Origin: Sphingopyxis sp. H050
GTDB lineage: Bacteria > Pseudomonadota > Alphaproteobacteria > Sphingomonadales > Sphingomonadaceae
Length of the DNA: 64,000 bases
NCBI RefSeq assembly: GCF_001468265.1
Contig: NZ_LNRZ01000003.1
Location: forward strand, 496,001-560,000
Reading direction: 5' to 3'
Below, one piece after another: positions 26,420-35,382 of the stretch. A model generated the notes under the pieces. It had not been told where the DNA came from, did no database searches, and worked only from the letters and a program-made list of their open reading frames with translations. Positions within the stretch are counted from its first letter, which is position 1. The number at the start of each line of letters is the position of its first letter. The position numbers were made by a program, and so were the translations under genes.

Positions 26420-28717
26420 TCAGTCGAAGCGATTGTTGCGCGGGAAACCGGTCGGCGGCATCCGCCCGGATGCGCTGCGCGCGACGCGCCAGGGGCCAAG
26501 GTCGGTTTCGGTGCGCGTGCGCCCGGTGTCGCCGCCCATCGCCCAGCTCAGCCCTTCGGCGAAAACGAAGGTCGTCGCGTCGGACAGTCCCCCGTCGCGA
26601 TATTTCTGCAGCGTCACGCCCTGGCCGCGCGTCATCACCGGCACTTCGGCCAGCGGGAAGACGACGAGCTTGCGGTTCTCGCCGATCACCGCGACGCTGT
26701 CGTGGTCCGCTGCGATCGGACGGACGACGCCCAGATGCGCCTTGGGCTTCAGGTTCACGACGTTGCGGCCCTTGCGCGTTTCGGCGATGACCTCGCTCAT
26801 CTGCGCGACGAAGCCGTGCCCGCTCGACGAGGCGAGCAGCAGGCGGCCTTCGGCGCTCGCCGGGATCAGCGCGACGATACGCGCGTCGGGATCGATGTCG
26901 ACCATCAGGCGCAGCGGCTCACCAAAGCCGCGCCCGCCGGGCAGCTTGTCGGCGCCGACGGTATAGAAACGCCCGTCGCTCGCCGCGATCAGCAGCTTGT
27001 CGGTCGTCTGCGCGCGCGTGGCGAAGGCCAGCTCGTCGCCGTCCTTGAACTTGAACTCGGCCCACCCTTCGGGCGCGACATGGCCGCGCTGGGCGCGGAT
27101 CCAGCCGCGTTTCGACAGGATGACCGTCACCGGCTCCTTCTCGATCATCGCGTCGAGCGGGATGTCGCGCGCGGGGGCGGCCTCGGCCAGCGTAGTGCGG
27201 CGCGCGCCGAGTGCGGTCTCGGGGCCATAGACGGCACGCAGCGCGGCAAGGTCGCGCTTCAGCCGGGTGCGCTGGCGCGCCGGGCTCTCGACCAGCTTGA
27301 CCAGATCCTCGCGCTCGGCGGTCAGCGCCTCCTGCTCGCGCTTCAACTCCATTTCCTCGAGCTTGCGAAGGGACCGCAGGCGCATGTTCAGGATCGCCTC
27401 GGCCTGGCGGTCGGTCAGGACGAATTCTTCAATCATCACCGGCTTGGGTTCATCCTCGGTGCGGATGATCTCGATGATCCGGTCGAGGTTCAGAAAGGCA
27501 ATGATATAGCCCGCGACCAGCTCCAGCCGGTCGTCGATCTTGGCGATACGATGCTTCGACCGGCGCACGAGCACGACGATCTGGTGCTCCAGCCATTCGC
27601 TCAGCAGCTGGTGCAGCCCCATCACCTTGGGCGTGCGCGTTGCGTCGAGGACGTTGAGGTTGAGCGCGAAGCGGTTTTCGAGCTCGGTCAGCCGGTAGAG
27701 GCTTTCCTTCAATATCTCGGGATCGACGTTGCGGCTCTTCGGAACGATGACGATCCGCAGATCCTCGGCGCTCTCGTCGCGGACGTCCTCCAGGATCGGC
27801 AGCTTCTTGTCGGCGATCAGCTGCGCGATCTGCTCGATCAGCTTGCCCTTGGCGACCCCATAGGGGATCTCGCTGACGACGATCTGCCAGGTGCCGCCCG
27901 GCTGCTTCTCGATCCCCGTCTCCTCCCAGGTGCCATCCGCTTGTTTTCCGGTCGAAAAACGCGCCCGAACCCGAAAGCCGCCGCGCCCGGTCTCATAGGC
28001 GTGCCGGATCGTCTCGGGCCCATCGACGATGATGCCCCCGGTCGGGAAGTCCGGACCGGTCACATGTGCGAGAAGTTCGTGAAGTTCTGCCTTCGGATTC
28101 TCGATCAACACCAGCGCCGCATCGATCACCTCGGCGGCATTGTGCGGCGGAATATTCGTCGCCATGCCCACCGCAATCCCGCTCGCGCCATTGGCGAGCA
28201 GGTTCGGGAACAGCCCCGGCATGATCTCGGGCTCTTCGTCCTCGCCGTTGTACGTCGGCTTGAAATCGACCGTGCCCTCGTCGAGCCCCTGCATCAGGTC
28301 GATCGCGACGCGCGTCAGCCGCGCCTCAGTGTAGCGGTACGCCGCGGCATTATCGCCGTCGATATTGCCGAAATTGCCTTGCCCGTCGACCAGCGGATAG
28401 CGGAGCGAGAAGTCCTGCGCGAGGCGCACCATCGCGTCATAGACCGCGGTGTCGCCGTGCGGGTGGAATTTGCCGATGACATCGCCGACGACGCGCGCCG
28501 ACTTCTTGTAGCCCTGGCTCGGATCGAGCCGCATCGCGCGCATCGCCCACAGCAGGCGGCGGTGAACCGGTTTCAGGCCGTCGCGAAGGTCGGGCAGCGA
28601 GCGCGCGGTGATCGTCGACAGCGCATAGACAAGGTAGCGCTCGGACAGCGCGCTGTCGAACGGGGTGTCGATATTGCCGGGCTCGGAAGGAGGAAGGTCG
28701 TCGGTGGTACTGGCCAT
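26420..28717 (-). CDS. parC: DNA topoisomerase IV subunit A
   Basis: 765 residues. Breaks and rejoins DNA to separate daughter chromosomes, with ParE (not in the window). The catalytic Tyr is Tyr129 in [11 protein letters not shown]. The quinolone-binding helix reads [15 protein letters not shown], so the position of E. coli Ser80 is Thr90. A six-bladed C-terminal domain follows with [15 protein letters not shown]-type boxes. ParC rather than GyrA is favoured by the length and the weak GyrA box. Confidence 0.92.
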   Translation of the reverse strand: MASTTDDLPPSEPGNIDTPFDSALSERYLVYALSTITARSLPDLRDGLKPVHRRLLWAMRAMRLDPSQGYKKSARVVGDVIGKFHPHGDTAVYDAMVRLAQDFSLRYPLVDGQGNFGNIDGDNAAAYRYTEARLTRVAIDLMQGLDEGTVDFKPTYNGEDEEPEIMPGLFPNLLANGASGIAVGMATNIPPHNAAEVIDAALVLIENPKAELHELLAHVTGPDFPTGGIIVDGPETIRHAYETGRGGFRVRARFSTGKQADGTWEETGIEKQPGGTWQIVVSEIPYGVAKGKLIEQIAQLIADKKLPILEDVRDESAEDLRIVIVPKSRNVDPEILKESLYRLTELENRFALNLNVLDATRTPKVMGLHQLLSEWLEHQIVVLVRRSKHRIAKIDDRLELVAGYIIAFLNLDRIIEIIRTEDEPKPVMIEEFVLTDRQAEAILNMRLRSLRKLEEMELKREQEALTAEREDLVKLVESPARQRTRLKRDLAALRAVYGPETALGARRTTLAEAAPARDIPLDAMIEKEPVTVILSKRGWIRAQRGHVAPEGWAEFKFKDGDELAFATRAQTTDKLLIAASDGRFYTVGADKLPGGRGFGEPLRLMVDIDPDARIVALIPASAEGRLLLASSSGHGFVAQMSEVIAETRKGRNVVNLKPKAHLGVVRPIAADHDSVAVIGENRKLVVFPLAEVPVMTRGQGVTLQKYRDGGLSDATTFVFAEGLSWAMGGDTGRTRTETDLGPWRVARSASGRMPPTGFPRNNRFD

Positions 28718-28774
28718 TATCGGGCGCCGATAGCAATCCTCGCGTTACAAGGCAAAGGGCTTAGGGCCCGGACC

Positions 28775-30187
28775 CTAAGGCTGGTCGGCATAGGCCTTCA
28801 CCAGATCGAACATATAATCGCGCCCGACATAGACCGCCTTCACCTCGACGCGTTCGTTGAGGCCGTGGACGCCGTTGCCGTCGGGGTCGCCCCAGATGCC
28901 CGGAATGCCATAAGTCGGGATGCCTGCGGCGCCCAGGAATGTCGCGTCGGTATAGCCGTTCGCCATCGACGGAATGACCTTCAGCCCCGGCCAATATTTG
29001 CTCACCAGCTTCTGCATCGGGCCGAGGATCTTGGGGTCGAGCGGCGGCGCGGGCGGGGAAGGGCGTTTCGGCGGCAGCTGCGTGATCGCGACGCCGGGAT
29101 CGCCGATCACCTTTGCCAGCTCATCCTTGATGCTCTCGATGCTGTGGCCGGGGAAGATGCGGCAATTGACGTTGGCGCCCGCGCGCTGCGGCAGCGCGTT
29201 GGGCGCATGGCCGCCGTCGAGCAGGGTCGCGACGCAGGTCGTGCGGATATTGCCGTGCAGGAAACGATCGGTATTGACGACTGCCTCCGCCGCCCTGTCG
29301 GCGGGGTTCTTCGCCAGCGCAACCATCGCCTTGCCAACCCCGTCGCCCCGCGCCGCGCCCGCTTCGGCGAAGAAGCGCCGCGTCGTGTCGGTCATCTCGA
29401 CCGGAAACTCATATTCGTCGATCTTTGTGAGCGCGCGGGCGAGCTGGTAGATCGCATTGTCGCGCACCGGCACCGAACTGTGGCCGCCGGGGTTTCGGGT
29501 TTCGAGGCGGAAGTTGGCGAAGGTCTTTTCGCCGACCTGCACCGACTGGCCCAGAACCTTGCCCTTGCCGTCGCTGTCGCCGCCGCCGCCTTCGTTGAGC
29601 GCGAATTCGGCGTCGATCAGGTCGCGTTTGTTCGCGGCGAGCCATTCGACGCCGTTGAACGCGCCGTTGGTCTCTTCGCCGCAGGTGAGCGCGAGCTTGA
29701 TCGTGCGCTTGGGTTTGTAGCCCTGGTGCTTGAAGCGGATCAGCGTGTCGGTCCAGACCGCCGCCTGCGCCTTGTCGTCGAGCGTGCCGCGGCCGTAGAA
29801 ATAGCCGTTCTCCTCGATCATCTTGAACGGATCGCGCTCCCAATCCTCGCGCTTCGCCTCGACGACGTCGATATGTGCGACGAGCAGAATCGGTTTCGCC
29901 TTGTTCGACGTCCCCGGATAGACCGCGACGAGCCCGCCCTCCTTCGGATGTTCGGGCGCGGCGAACAGCGTGAGCTGGTCGTCGGTAAAGCCCGCGGCCT
30001 TCATCCGCGCCGCCATGCGTTCGGCGGCGAGCGTGCAGCTGCCCGACGACAGCGTCGTGTTGGTTTCCACCAGTTCCTTGTAGAGATCGCGAAAGGCGAG
30101 CTGGTCGGGCCGCGGCTGCGCCTCCTGCGCGGCGGCGGGCATGGCGATCAGGAGCGCGGACGTCAGCAGCGCAGTCGGTTTCTTCAT
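28775..30187 (-). CDS. Secreted M20-family metallopeptidase
   Basis: 470 residues. A signal peptide (MKKPTALLTSALLIAMPAAAQ) sends it to the periplasm. Zinc ligands and catalytic residues of the M20/M25/M40 group are in LVAHIDVVEAKREDWERDPF, LTCGEETNGAFNG and the dimerisation segment RNPGGHSSVPVRDNAIY. It cleaves peptides or N-acyl amino acids. It lies 57 bases downstream of nothing in its strand; parC follows on the same strand with 57 bases between. Confidence 0.88.
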   Translation of the reverse strand: MKKPTALLTSALLIAMPAAAQEAQPRPDQLAFRDLYKELVETNTTLSSGSCTLAAERMAARMKAAGFTDDQLTLFAAPEHPKEGGLVAVYPGTSNKAKPILLVAHIDVVEAKREDWERDPFKMIEENGYFYGRGTLDDKAQAAVWTDTLIRFKHQGYKPKRTIKLALTCGEETNGAFNGVEWLAANKRDLIDAEFALNEGGGGDSDGKGKVLGQSVQVGEKTFANFRLETRNPGGHSSVPVRDNAIYQLARALTKIDEYEFPVEMTDTTRRFFAEAGAARGDGVGKAMVALAKNPADRAAEAVVNTDRFLHGNIRTTCVATLLDGGHAPNALPQRAGANVNCRIFPGHSIESIKDELAKVIGDPGVAITQLPPKRPSPPAPPLDPKILGPMQKLVSKYWPGLKVIPSMANGYTDATFLGAAGIPTYGIPGIWGDPDGNGVHGLNERVEVKAVYVGRDYMFDLVKAYADQP

Positions 30188-30296
30188 GCGATCATCTCCC
30201 CTGTCGGCTGAAAGGAGCAGAAAGCGTCCCGGCTCGCAAGCCGCTTGCGCGGCGGCACGCTTTCGCGCAATCGGAGGCGAGAGAAGGGGAGAGTGC

Positions 30297-30914
30297 GTGA
30301 CGCGGATCGAAGACGACCCACCGGGCGTGGTGGCGCGTGCCGTGCGGCGGCTGTTGCTGCTGCTCTATCGCATGCGCGGGTGGAAGGCGGCCGGCGTGGT
30401 TCCCGAGCCGAAACGCTTCATCATCATCGCCGCGCCGCACACCAGCAACTGGGATTTCGTCAACTATCTGGGGCTGACCGCGGACCTCGGCGTGCGGCCG
30501 CATTTCATGGGCAAATTGTCGCTGTTCAAATGGCCGATCGGCGGCTTCATGCGCCAGATGGGCGGGGTGCCGGTCGACCGCCGCAATGCCAGCAATGCGG
30601 TGCAGCAGATGGTCGACGAATTTGCGCGCCGCGCCGAATTCATGCTGACCGTCGCGCCCGAGGGGACGCGCGGCAAGGCGAAGAAGTGGCGCACCGGCTT
30701 TTACCAGATCGCGATGGCGGCCAAAGTGCCGATGGTCGTCGGCCTCATGGACTATGGCACCAAGACCGGCGGGCTCGGCCCGCTCATCTGGCCGACGGGC
30801 GATTTCCGCGCCGACATGATGAAAGTGTTCGACGTCTATAAAAGCTGTATCCCGAAATTCCCGGAGCGCGCCGTGCGGTCGATCGACGATATATTGGGAA
30901 CGGACGAAAGCTGA
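30297..30914 (+). CDS. Lysophospholipid acyltransferase (LPLAT) family protein
   Basis: 205 residues from a GTG with GAGAAGGGGA just upstream; a longer frame exists but begins inside the divergent M20 gene's leader. The catalytic HTSNWD (Hx4D) lies in APHTSNWDFVNY, and the substrate box is VAPEGTRGK. An N-terminal hydrophobic segment (AVRRLLLLLY) may associate with the membrane. It is likely to acylate a lysophosphatidate or related glycerolipid. It is followed 11 bases later by a DUF1295 protein in the same direction. Confidence 0.85.
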   Translation: MTRIEDDPPGVVARAVRRLLLLLYRMRGWKAAGVVPEPKRFIIIAAPHTSNWDFVNYLGLTADLGVRPHFMGKLSLFKWPIGGFMRQMGGVPVDRRNASNAVQQMVDEFARRAEFMLTVAPEGTRGKAKKWRTGFYQIAMAAKVPMVVGLMDYGTKTGGLGPLIWPTGDFRADMMKVFDVYKSCIPKFPERAVRSIDDILGTDES

Positions 30915-30925
30915 GGAGCGCGCCG

Positions 30926-31738
30926 ATGAGCGATGTGGTGACCCTGCTGGGGCTGAATTTCGCCGGATTGATCGCGGTAATCCTGATTCTGTGGGCGATT
31001 TCGGTGCGGATCCGCGACGTGTCCTTCATCGACGCTTTCTGGGCCTTCGGCATGGTCCTGCTCGCCTGGGGCAGCGCGGCGCAGGCCGGGATCGACGGTC
31101 TGCACGGCCGCCTGCTGCTCGGCCTGACCAGTCTTTGGGGGCTCCGGCTTGCGCTTCACTTATTCGTTCGCTGGCGCGCGCACGGCGAGGACCCGCGCTA
31201 TGCCAAGATCATGGCGCGAACGATGGCGGCCAAGAAATGGAGCTGGGCGAAGGTCGCGCTGCTCACCGTCTTTCTGACGCAGGCGCCCTTGCTGTTCCTG
31301 ACCAGCCTGCCCGCGCAGATCGGTATATGGGCCAGCGCGGCCGACGCGCAGCCGTTCGGGCTGCTCGGTTGGGCGGGCGGGGGCGCGGCGCTGGTGGGGA
31401 TTGCGTTCGAGACGATCGGTGATGCGCAGCTGAACGCTTTTCGCAAGGATCCCGCGAACAAGGGCCAGGTGCTCGACACCGGCCTGTGGCGCTATACGCG
31501 GCATCCCAATTATTTCGGCGACGCGCTGACCTGGTGGGGCCTGTGGCTGATCGCCGCCGACCTCGGGCCGTGGGTCGCGCTCGCGAGCGTGATCGGGCCG
31601 GCCTTCCTGACCTTCACGCTGACCAAATGGTCGGGCAAGGCGCTCCTCGAAAAGGGGCTGCACAAGACGCGGCCCGACTATGCCGCCTATGTCCAGCGGA
31701 CCTCGGGCTTCGTTCCATGGCCGCCAAAGGCGCGTTAG
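30926..31738 (+). CDS. DUF1295 family membrane protein (steroid-5-alpha-reductase-like)
   Basis: 270 residues with about six membrane helices. Family core RHPNYFGDALTWWGLWLIA and VLDTGLWRYTRHPNYFG match the DUF1295/ICMT-like fold, with a C-terminal KTRPDYAAYVQRTSGFVPW. The family is related to 5-alpha-reductases and isoprenylcysteine methyltransferases, but the reaction is unknown. It is downstream of the LPLAT gene and overlaps the start of the next small gene by 22 bases. Confidence 0.85.
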   Translation: MSDVVTLLGLNFAGLIAVILILWAISVRIRDVSFIDAFWAFGMVLLAWGSAAQAGIDGLHGRLLLGLTSLWGLRLALHLFVRWRAHGEDPRYAKIMARTMAAKKWSWAKVALLTVFLTQAPLLFLTSLPAQIGIWASAADAQPFGLLGWAGGGAALVGIAFETIGDAQLNAFRKDPANKGQVLDTGLWRYTRHPNYFGDALTWWGLWLIAADLGPWVALASVIGPAFLTFTLTKWSGKALLEKGLHKTRPDYAAYVQRTSGFVPWPPKAR

Positions 31739-32130
31739 ATGGGGGGCTGGGGGGCGATGAGAGCCCCGCCGACGTATCGGCGCTGGGCGATGCGCCGCGC
31801 ATCCGCGCGATCCTGACCGCGGCCGCGCGCGAGGGGCGCAGCGTCAGCTATTCCGAACTGCTAGGCGATCTCGGCTTTCGTTTCACGCGGCCGAAGATGC
31901 GCGCGGTGTGCAAGACGCTGGCCGAAGTCGACCGGCTGTGCGCGATCGACGGAGAGCCCGATCTTGCGGTGCTGGTCGTGCGCGAGAGCGACCGGCTGCC
32001 GGGGCAGGGCTGGTGGGTCGGCGGGACCGCGCTGCTGCTCGGCTATGACGGACCGTGGGAAGGCGCCGCGGCGGCGCGCTTCATCCGCGAGCAGCAGCAG
32101 GCGGTGTTCGATTATTGGGAAGGGCGGTAG
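31717..32130 (+). CDS. Conserved-looking hypothetical protein
   Basis: 137 residues from an ATG 22 bases inside the DUF1295 gene. I cannot name the family. The first ~20 residues are Gly/Ala-rich and may be unstructured. Residues 25-70 (APRIRAILTAAAREGRSVSYSELLGDLGFRFTRPKMRAVCKTL, abbreviated here) resemble a winged-helix-like helical region, followed by LAVLVVRESDRLPGQGWWV. Helical C-terminus: RFIREQQQAVFDYW. I have a vague memory of such proteins being labelled ribose-phosphate pyrophosphokinase, but no PRPP or ATP motif is visible, so I do not use that name. Confidence 0.6.
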   Translation: MAAKGALDGGLGGDESPADVSALGDAPRIRAILTAAAREGRSVSYSELLGDLGFRFTRPKMRAVCKTLAEVDRLCAIDGEPDLAVLVVRESDRLPGQGWWVGGTALLLGYDGPWEGAAAARFIREQQQAVFDYWEGR

Positions 32131-32164
32131 ACCGCTAGCGGTCGAAAGCAGACCTATCTTTTAT

Positions 32165-32267
32165 CGTCACCCTGAACTTGTTTCAGGGTCCATGGTCCGC
32201 CGTTCCCTTTGGCGCGGCGCCGGATGCAAGGTCCGGCCATGGATGCTGAAACAAGTTCAGCATGACG
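32165..32267. repeat. Dispersed hairpin repeat, family C, copy 1
   Basis: The left hairpin is ACCCTGAA-cttg-TTTCAGGGT and the right one GCTGAA-acaag-TTCAGC, ending GCATGACG. A second copy at 41169-41271 has the same arms. Together with the family A copy at 32302 it fills the 339-base gap 32131-32469 between the hypothetical gene and the converging 2OG oxygenase gene; nothing else is visible there. Confidence 0.9.
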
Positions 32268-32301
32268 AAGGTCTGAAAACGGGCGGACGCGGACATAAAG
32301 G

Positions 32302-32435
32302 TCCTCCCCGCTTGCGGGGAGGGGGACCGCCCGCGAAGCGGGTGGTGGAGGGGGCTGTCGGCCTGAAGCGCCGCTTGAGGACGCCACCCCCCTCCGTCAG
32401 CGCTTCGCGCTGCCACCTCCCCACAAGTGGGGAGG
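32302..32435. repeat. Dispersed inverted repeat, family A, copy 2
   Basis: It starts TCCTCCCCGC and ends ATCCTCCCC-complement (GTGGGGAGGA). Inside are GGGGAGGGGGACCGCC, the CCCGC-GAA-GCGGG hairpin and the CAGCGC-TTC-GCGCTG hairpin, all shared with the copy at 20200. The centre differs between copies. It lies 35 bases beyond the stop of the 2OG oxygenase gene. Confidence 0.85.
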
Positions 32436-32469
32436 ATCGTCTTGTTCCCACCCCAAAGCGGAAATTGGC

Positions 32470-33414
32470 TTATTTCTTCAACCCGATCTCGCGCAGCCGT
32501 TCCTGCAGATATTCGTCGGCGGTGATCGGCGTCGGATAGAGGTCGGGATGCGCGTCATCGATGCAGCTTTCCAGTGTCTCGATCGGATAGTCCGAGCGGA
32601 AGTGGAGGAAGAAGGGCATCGAATAGCGCGCAACGCTCGCGCGGCCTTCGTCGGGGTTGCGGACGCGGTGCGTCGTCGAGGGCAGCTTGTTGTTGGTCAG
32701 CCGCTGGAGCATGTCGCCGACATTGACCGCCATCGCGCCCGGCGGCGGGCTGACCGGGAGCCAGCTGCCGTCCTTGTCGAGGATTTCGAGCCCGGCTTCC
32801 TCGGCGCCGAGCAGCAGCGTGATCGTGTTGATGTCCTCGTGCGCCTCGGCGCGGATGCCCTTGGCGGGGGCCTCGACCGGCGGATAGTGGAGCAGACGCA
32901 TCACGCTGTTGCCGTCCTTGACCGTGTCGTCGAAGAAATCGGGGGCAAGGCCGAGATAGCGGGCGATCCCCGCCAGCAATTGGCCGCCGACGCGGTCGAA
33001 TTCGGCGAACAGCTTGTCATACACGGCGCGAAAGCCCTCGACTTCGGCGGGCCAGACATTGTTCGGCTGCTGCGCGGCGAGGCGGTGCCCCGCGGGAAGG
33101 TCGCGGCCGACGTGCCAGAATTCCTTGAGATCGACCTCTTTCGCCCCCTTGGCGATTTCGGTCCCGAACGGCGTATAACCCCGCGCGCCGCCGCCGCCGG
33201 GGATGTGATAGGTGCGCTTCACCTCTTCGGGCAGCGCAAAGAAGTCCTTCGCCTTCGTCCAGGCTTCGTCGATCAGGTCGGGGTCGATGCCATGGTCGGT
33301 GATCATCGCGAAGCCGAAGCGCTCGAAGGAGGCGCCGAAATCATGCGCGAACCGGTCGGCGGGGAGCGACATGGAAATGACGGGAACGGCAGCAGTCATG
33401 TGTAGTTTGTCCAT
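32470..33414 (-). CDS. Isopenicillin-N-synthase-like 2OG/Fe(II) oxygenase
   Basis: 314 residues. An N-terminal DIOX_N domain (about 10-130, with FGFAMITDHGIDPDLIDEAW) and a C-terminal oxygenase domain. The iron site is in AEAHEDINTITLLL (His-x-Asp) and the distal His in STTHRVRNPDEG; the 2-oxoglutarate-binding RxS is in ARYSMPFFLH. It hydroxylates or oxidises an unknown small molecule in the cytosol. It stands alone, converging on the repeat-filled gap. Confidence 0.87.
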   Translation of the reverse strand: MDKLHMTAAVPVISMSLPADRFAHDFGASFERFGFAMITDHGIDPDLIDEAWTKAKDFFALPEEVKRTYHIPGGGGARGYTPFGTEIAKGAKEVDLKEFWHVGRDLPAGHRLAAQQPNNVWPAEVEGFRAVYDKLFAEFDRVGGQLLAGIARYLGLAPDFFDDTVKDGNSVMRLLHYPPVEAPAKGIRAEAHEDINTITLLLGAEEAGLEILDKDGSWLPVSPPPGAMAVNVGDMLQRLTNNKLPSTTHRVRNPDEGRASVARYSMPFFLHFRSDYPIETLESCIDDAHPDLYPTPITADEYLQERLREIGLKK

Positions 33415-33533
33415 CTGATCAGGGGCGGCGCCTGCTGGGGCGCGGGATGAGTCGCGATCTAGGCGCTGGGCGGCGGCGATTAAAGGGAAAAAGGCGGTTT
33501 CGTCGCGCGCATCGCTCGGCTAAGCCCGCGGCC

Positions 33534-33959
33534 ATGGCAAAGCAATATTGGCTGATGAAATCCGAACCCGACGCCTATGCGTGGGAGCAGCTCGTGCGGG
33601 AAGGCACGGGGATGTGGGACGGGGTGCGCAACCACAGCGCGAAGCTGAACCTGATGGCGATGAAGGTGGGCGACGAAGCGCTCTTTTACCACAGCAATAT
33701 CGGCAAGGAATGCGTCGGGATCATGAAGATCACCGAGACCGCCTCGCCCGATCCGACCGCCGAGGAAGGTTCGCCTTGGGTGATCGTGCGCGTCGCCCCG
33801 GTGCGCGCGCTGAAATATCCGGTGACGCTGGCGGCGATCAAGGCCGACCCGAAGCTTGCCGACATGGACCTGATCCGCCAGTCACGCCTTTCGGTCGGGC
33901 GCGTCACGCCCGACGAGTGGAAGCATATCCTGAAAAAGTCGGAAAAGCCGGAGGGCTGA
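33534..33959 (+). CDS. EVE-domain protein
   Basis: 141 residues from MAKQYWLMKSEPDAYAWEQL. The whole protein is an EVE domain (PUA-like): WLMKSEPDAY, WDGVRNHSAKLNLMAMKVGDEALFYHS, and DPKLADMDLIRQSRLSVGRV. EVE domains bind modified bases in DNA or RNA (human thymocyte nuclear protein 1 is a relative). Here it is a single gene converging on a PilZ gene. Confidence 0.9.
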   Translation: MAKQYWLMKSEPDAYAWEQLVREGTGMWDGVRNHSAKLNLMAMKVGDEALFYHSNIGKECVGIMKITETASPDPTAEEGSPWVIVRVAPVRALKYPVTLAAIKADPKLADMDLIRQSRLSVGRVTPDEWKHILKKSEKPEG

Positions 33960-33968
33960 CCAAGCCTG

Positions 33969-33997
33969 GAGCGGTTTCAGGTGAAACGGACGCGCTC
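33969..33997. terminator. Hairpin between converging genes
   Basis: A perfect inner palindrome GTTTCA-GG-TGAAAC (33974-33987) is enclosed by GAGCG and CGCTC. It sits 10 bases after the EVE stop and touches the PilZ stop codon, so it could end both messages. There is no T-run, so a protective or rho-assisted role is equally possible. Confidence 0.45.
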
Positions 33998-34323
33998 TAG
34001 CGCAGCTTGACCTGCAGGTGCGCCGCCACCGAGGGATGGAGCGGGTGGGTGAACTCGCAGCCGTAATTATTGCCATCGGCGCGGCGGATCACCGCCTCGA
34101 GCGGCTGAAGGCCGGGCAGGCTCACCCAGATATTCTTGCCGATTGCCGGCCGCGCGAACGTGACCATGCGAAAGCCGGTCGATGAGAGGTCGTAGAGTTC
34201 GACATCGAACGGGTTGAAGCCAGGCTCGCGGAAGCGTGCGCGGGCCTGCACCGGTGCGCGTACGGCGCGTCGTCCCTGCGAAGCGATTTTCGTCCTCGTC
34301 TGCACTGTTTGCGAATCCCACAT
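33997..34323 (-). CDS. PilZ-domain protein
   Basis: 108 residues, a single PilZ domain. Both c-di-GMP-binding motifs are present: RRAVR (RxxxR, about 18-22) and DLSSTG ([D/N]xSxxG, about 45-50). It should therefore bind c-di-GMP and act as an effector, perhaps on motility or envelope functions. It is separated from the SRAP-like gene by 67 bases on the same strand. The window also encodes a second PilZ protein and a GGDEF-EAL enzyme. Confidence 0.87.
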   Translation of the reverse strand: MWDSQTVQTRTKIASQGRRAVRAPVQARARFREPGFNPFDVELYDLSSTGFRMVTFARPAIGKNIWVSLPGLQPLEAVIRRADGNNYGCEFTHPLHPSVAAHLQVKLR

Positions 34324-34390
34324 GGTCTGTTCGATTCGCAGGATCTAGCGCAGCGGTGGTTATCGCAAAGTGAAGATATATGGTGAAAAT

Positions 34391-34981
34391 TCAGGTCAGC
34401 GGCGGGGTATCTTCGATCCCCATCAGATGGCCCGGATAGGGCGTCACCAACTGGCTGGCTTCGCGCCAATCGGCGGTCAGCCAGCGCGCATGATCCTCGG
34501 GATGAAGGATCAGCGGCATCGCGGCAGCGCTGTGGCGTTCGATCAGGCTGTTGGGATCGGTGGTGACGATCGCAAAGCCCGGCCAATCCTCATATTGGCG
34601 CTGGATTCCGGCGAAGGCGAAGATCGGGCGCCCGGCAACCGAGGCCCAGCGCCGGCGCTTCGCGCCGGCCGCGCCCGACCACAAGGCAAAGCTCGTCGCA
34701 GGGATCAGGCAGCGGAGCTCGGGATGGCGAAGTGTCCCGATCCAGAACGGACTTGCGAGGTTGCGGACGGTCGCGACGGGCTGCGTGCCCTGCGGCGGCG
34801 GCGGCACACCCCACAGTTTCGGGCGCAGATGAAGGCGTGGTCCGCCGCGGCTGTCGGGGGCGATCACCGGCGCCGGACGGCCGGGCGTGACATAGTCGCC
34901 GGTCCACGGATCGTCGCCTGCATCGACGCCAAAAATACCGGAAATCTGCGCTGCACTGGCGTCGAGCCGGTAGAGCTGCAT
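34391..34981 (-). CDS. SRAP (YedK/HMCES)-like protein lacking catalytic Cys2 and Glu
   Basis: 196 residues. It aligns over its length with the sphingomonad branch of SRAP proteins, which shield abasic sites in single-stranded DNA by a covalent bond from Cys2. Visible are KLWGVPPPPQ (55-64), ATVRNLASPFW (Asn74), RCLIPATSF (90-98), FAFAGI and RHSAAAMPLIL (His150). But the N-terminus is MQLYRL instead of MCNLYRL, so Cys2 is gone, and the active-site Glu of SFAEY is Leu100 (SFALW). No in-frame Met-Cys lies upstream. It starts 2 bases after arfB. A pseudoenzyme or repurposed DNA-binding protein is likely. Confidence 0.8.
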   Translation of the reverse strand: MQLYRLDASAAQISGIFGVDAGDDPWTGDYVTPGRPAPVIAPDSRGGPRLHLRPKLWGVPPPPQGTQPVATVRNLASPFWIGTLRHPELRCLIPATSFALWSGAAGAKRRRWASVAGRPIFAFAGIQRQYEDWPGFAIVTTDPNSLIERHSAAAMPLILHPEDHARWLTADWREASQLVTPYPGHLMGIEDTPPLT

Positions 34982-34983
34982 GG

Positions 34984-35382
34984 CTAGTCGAGGCGGACGC
35001 GGCCGCGCCCGGCCTTCACCGAGCTGCGCGCTTTCTTGGTATCGACGCGCCTCGCCTTGGCTGCCTTGCTCGGCTTCGTCTTGACCCTCCGTTCGGGGCG
35101 GACGAGCGCGGCGTCGATCAGCTCGCTCAGCCGCTGCCGGGCGTCGGCGCGGTTGGCCTCCTGGGTCCGGAAGCGCCGTGCGAGAATGACGAGCTCCCCC
35201 TCGGTCGTCATCCGGCTGCCCGCCAGAGTTTTTAGCCGCCGAAAGCTGTCGGGATCGAGCCCCAAGGCATAGACATCGACGCGCAGCTGGCACGCGGTCG
35301 CGACCTTGTTGACATTCTGCCCACCCGGTCCCGTGCCCGCGAGAAACTTCTCGCGGATCGCGCTTTCGGGGATGTCAGCCAC
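34984..35382 (-). CDS. arfB: Alternative ribosome-rescue factor / peptidyl-tRNA hydrolase ArfB
   Basis: 132 residues. It frees ribosomes stalled without a stop codon by hydrolysing peptidyl-tRNA. The catalytic GGQ is at 20-22 in FLAGTGPGGQNVNKVAT. The C-terminal tail is Lys/Arg-rich (about 97-132), which in ArfB enters the empty mRNA channel. The start overlaps the rluA-like gene by 8 bases, and the SRAP-like gene follows 2 bases later. Confidence 0.92.
   Translation of the reverse strand: MADIPESAIREKFLAGTGPGGQNVNKVATACQLRVDVYALGLDPDSFRRLKTLAGSRMTTEGELVILARRFRTQEANRADARQRLSELIDAALVRPERRVKTKPSKAAKARRVDTKKARSSVKAGRGRVRLD

Noticed and set aside
26702-30211. Plus-strand open frame of 1169 residues across parC and the M20 gene
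   Set aside because: Pure shadow of two well-supported minus-strand genes; no recognisable domain.
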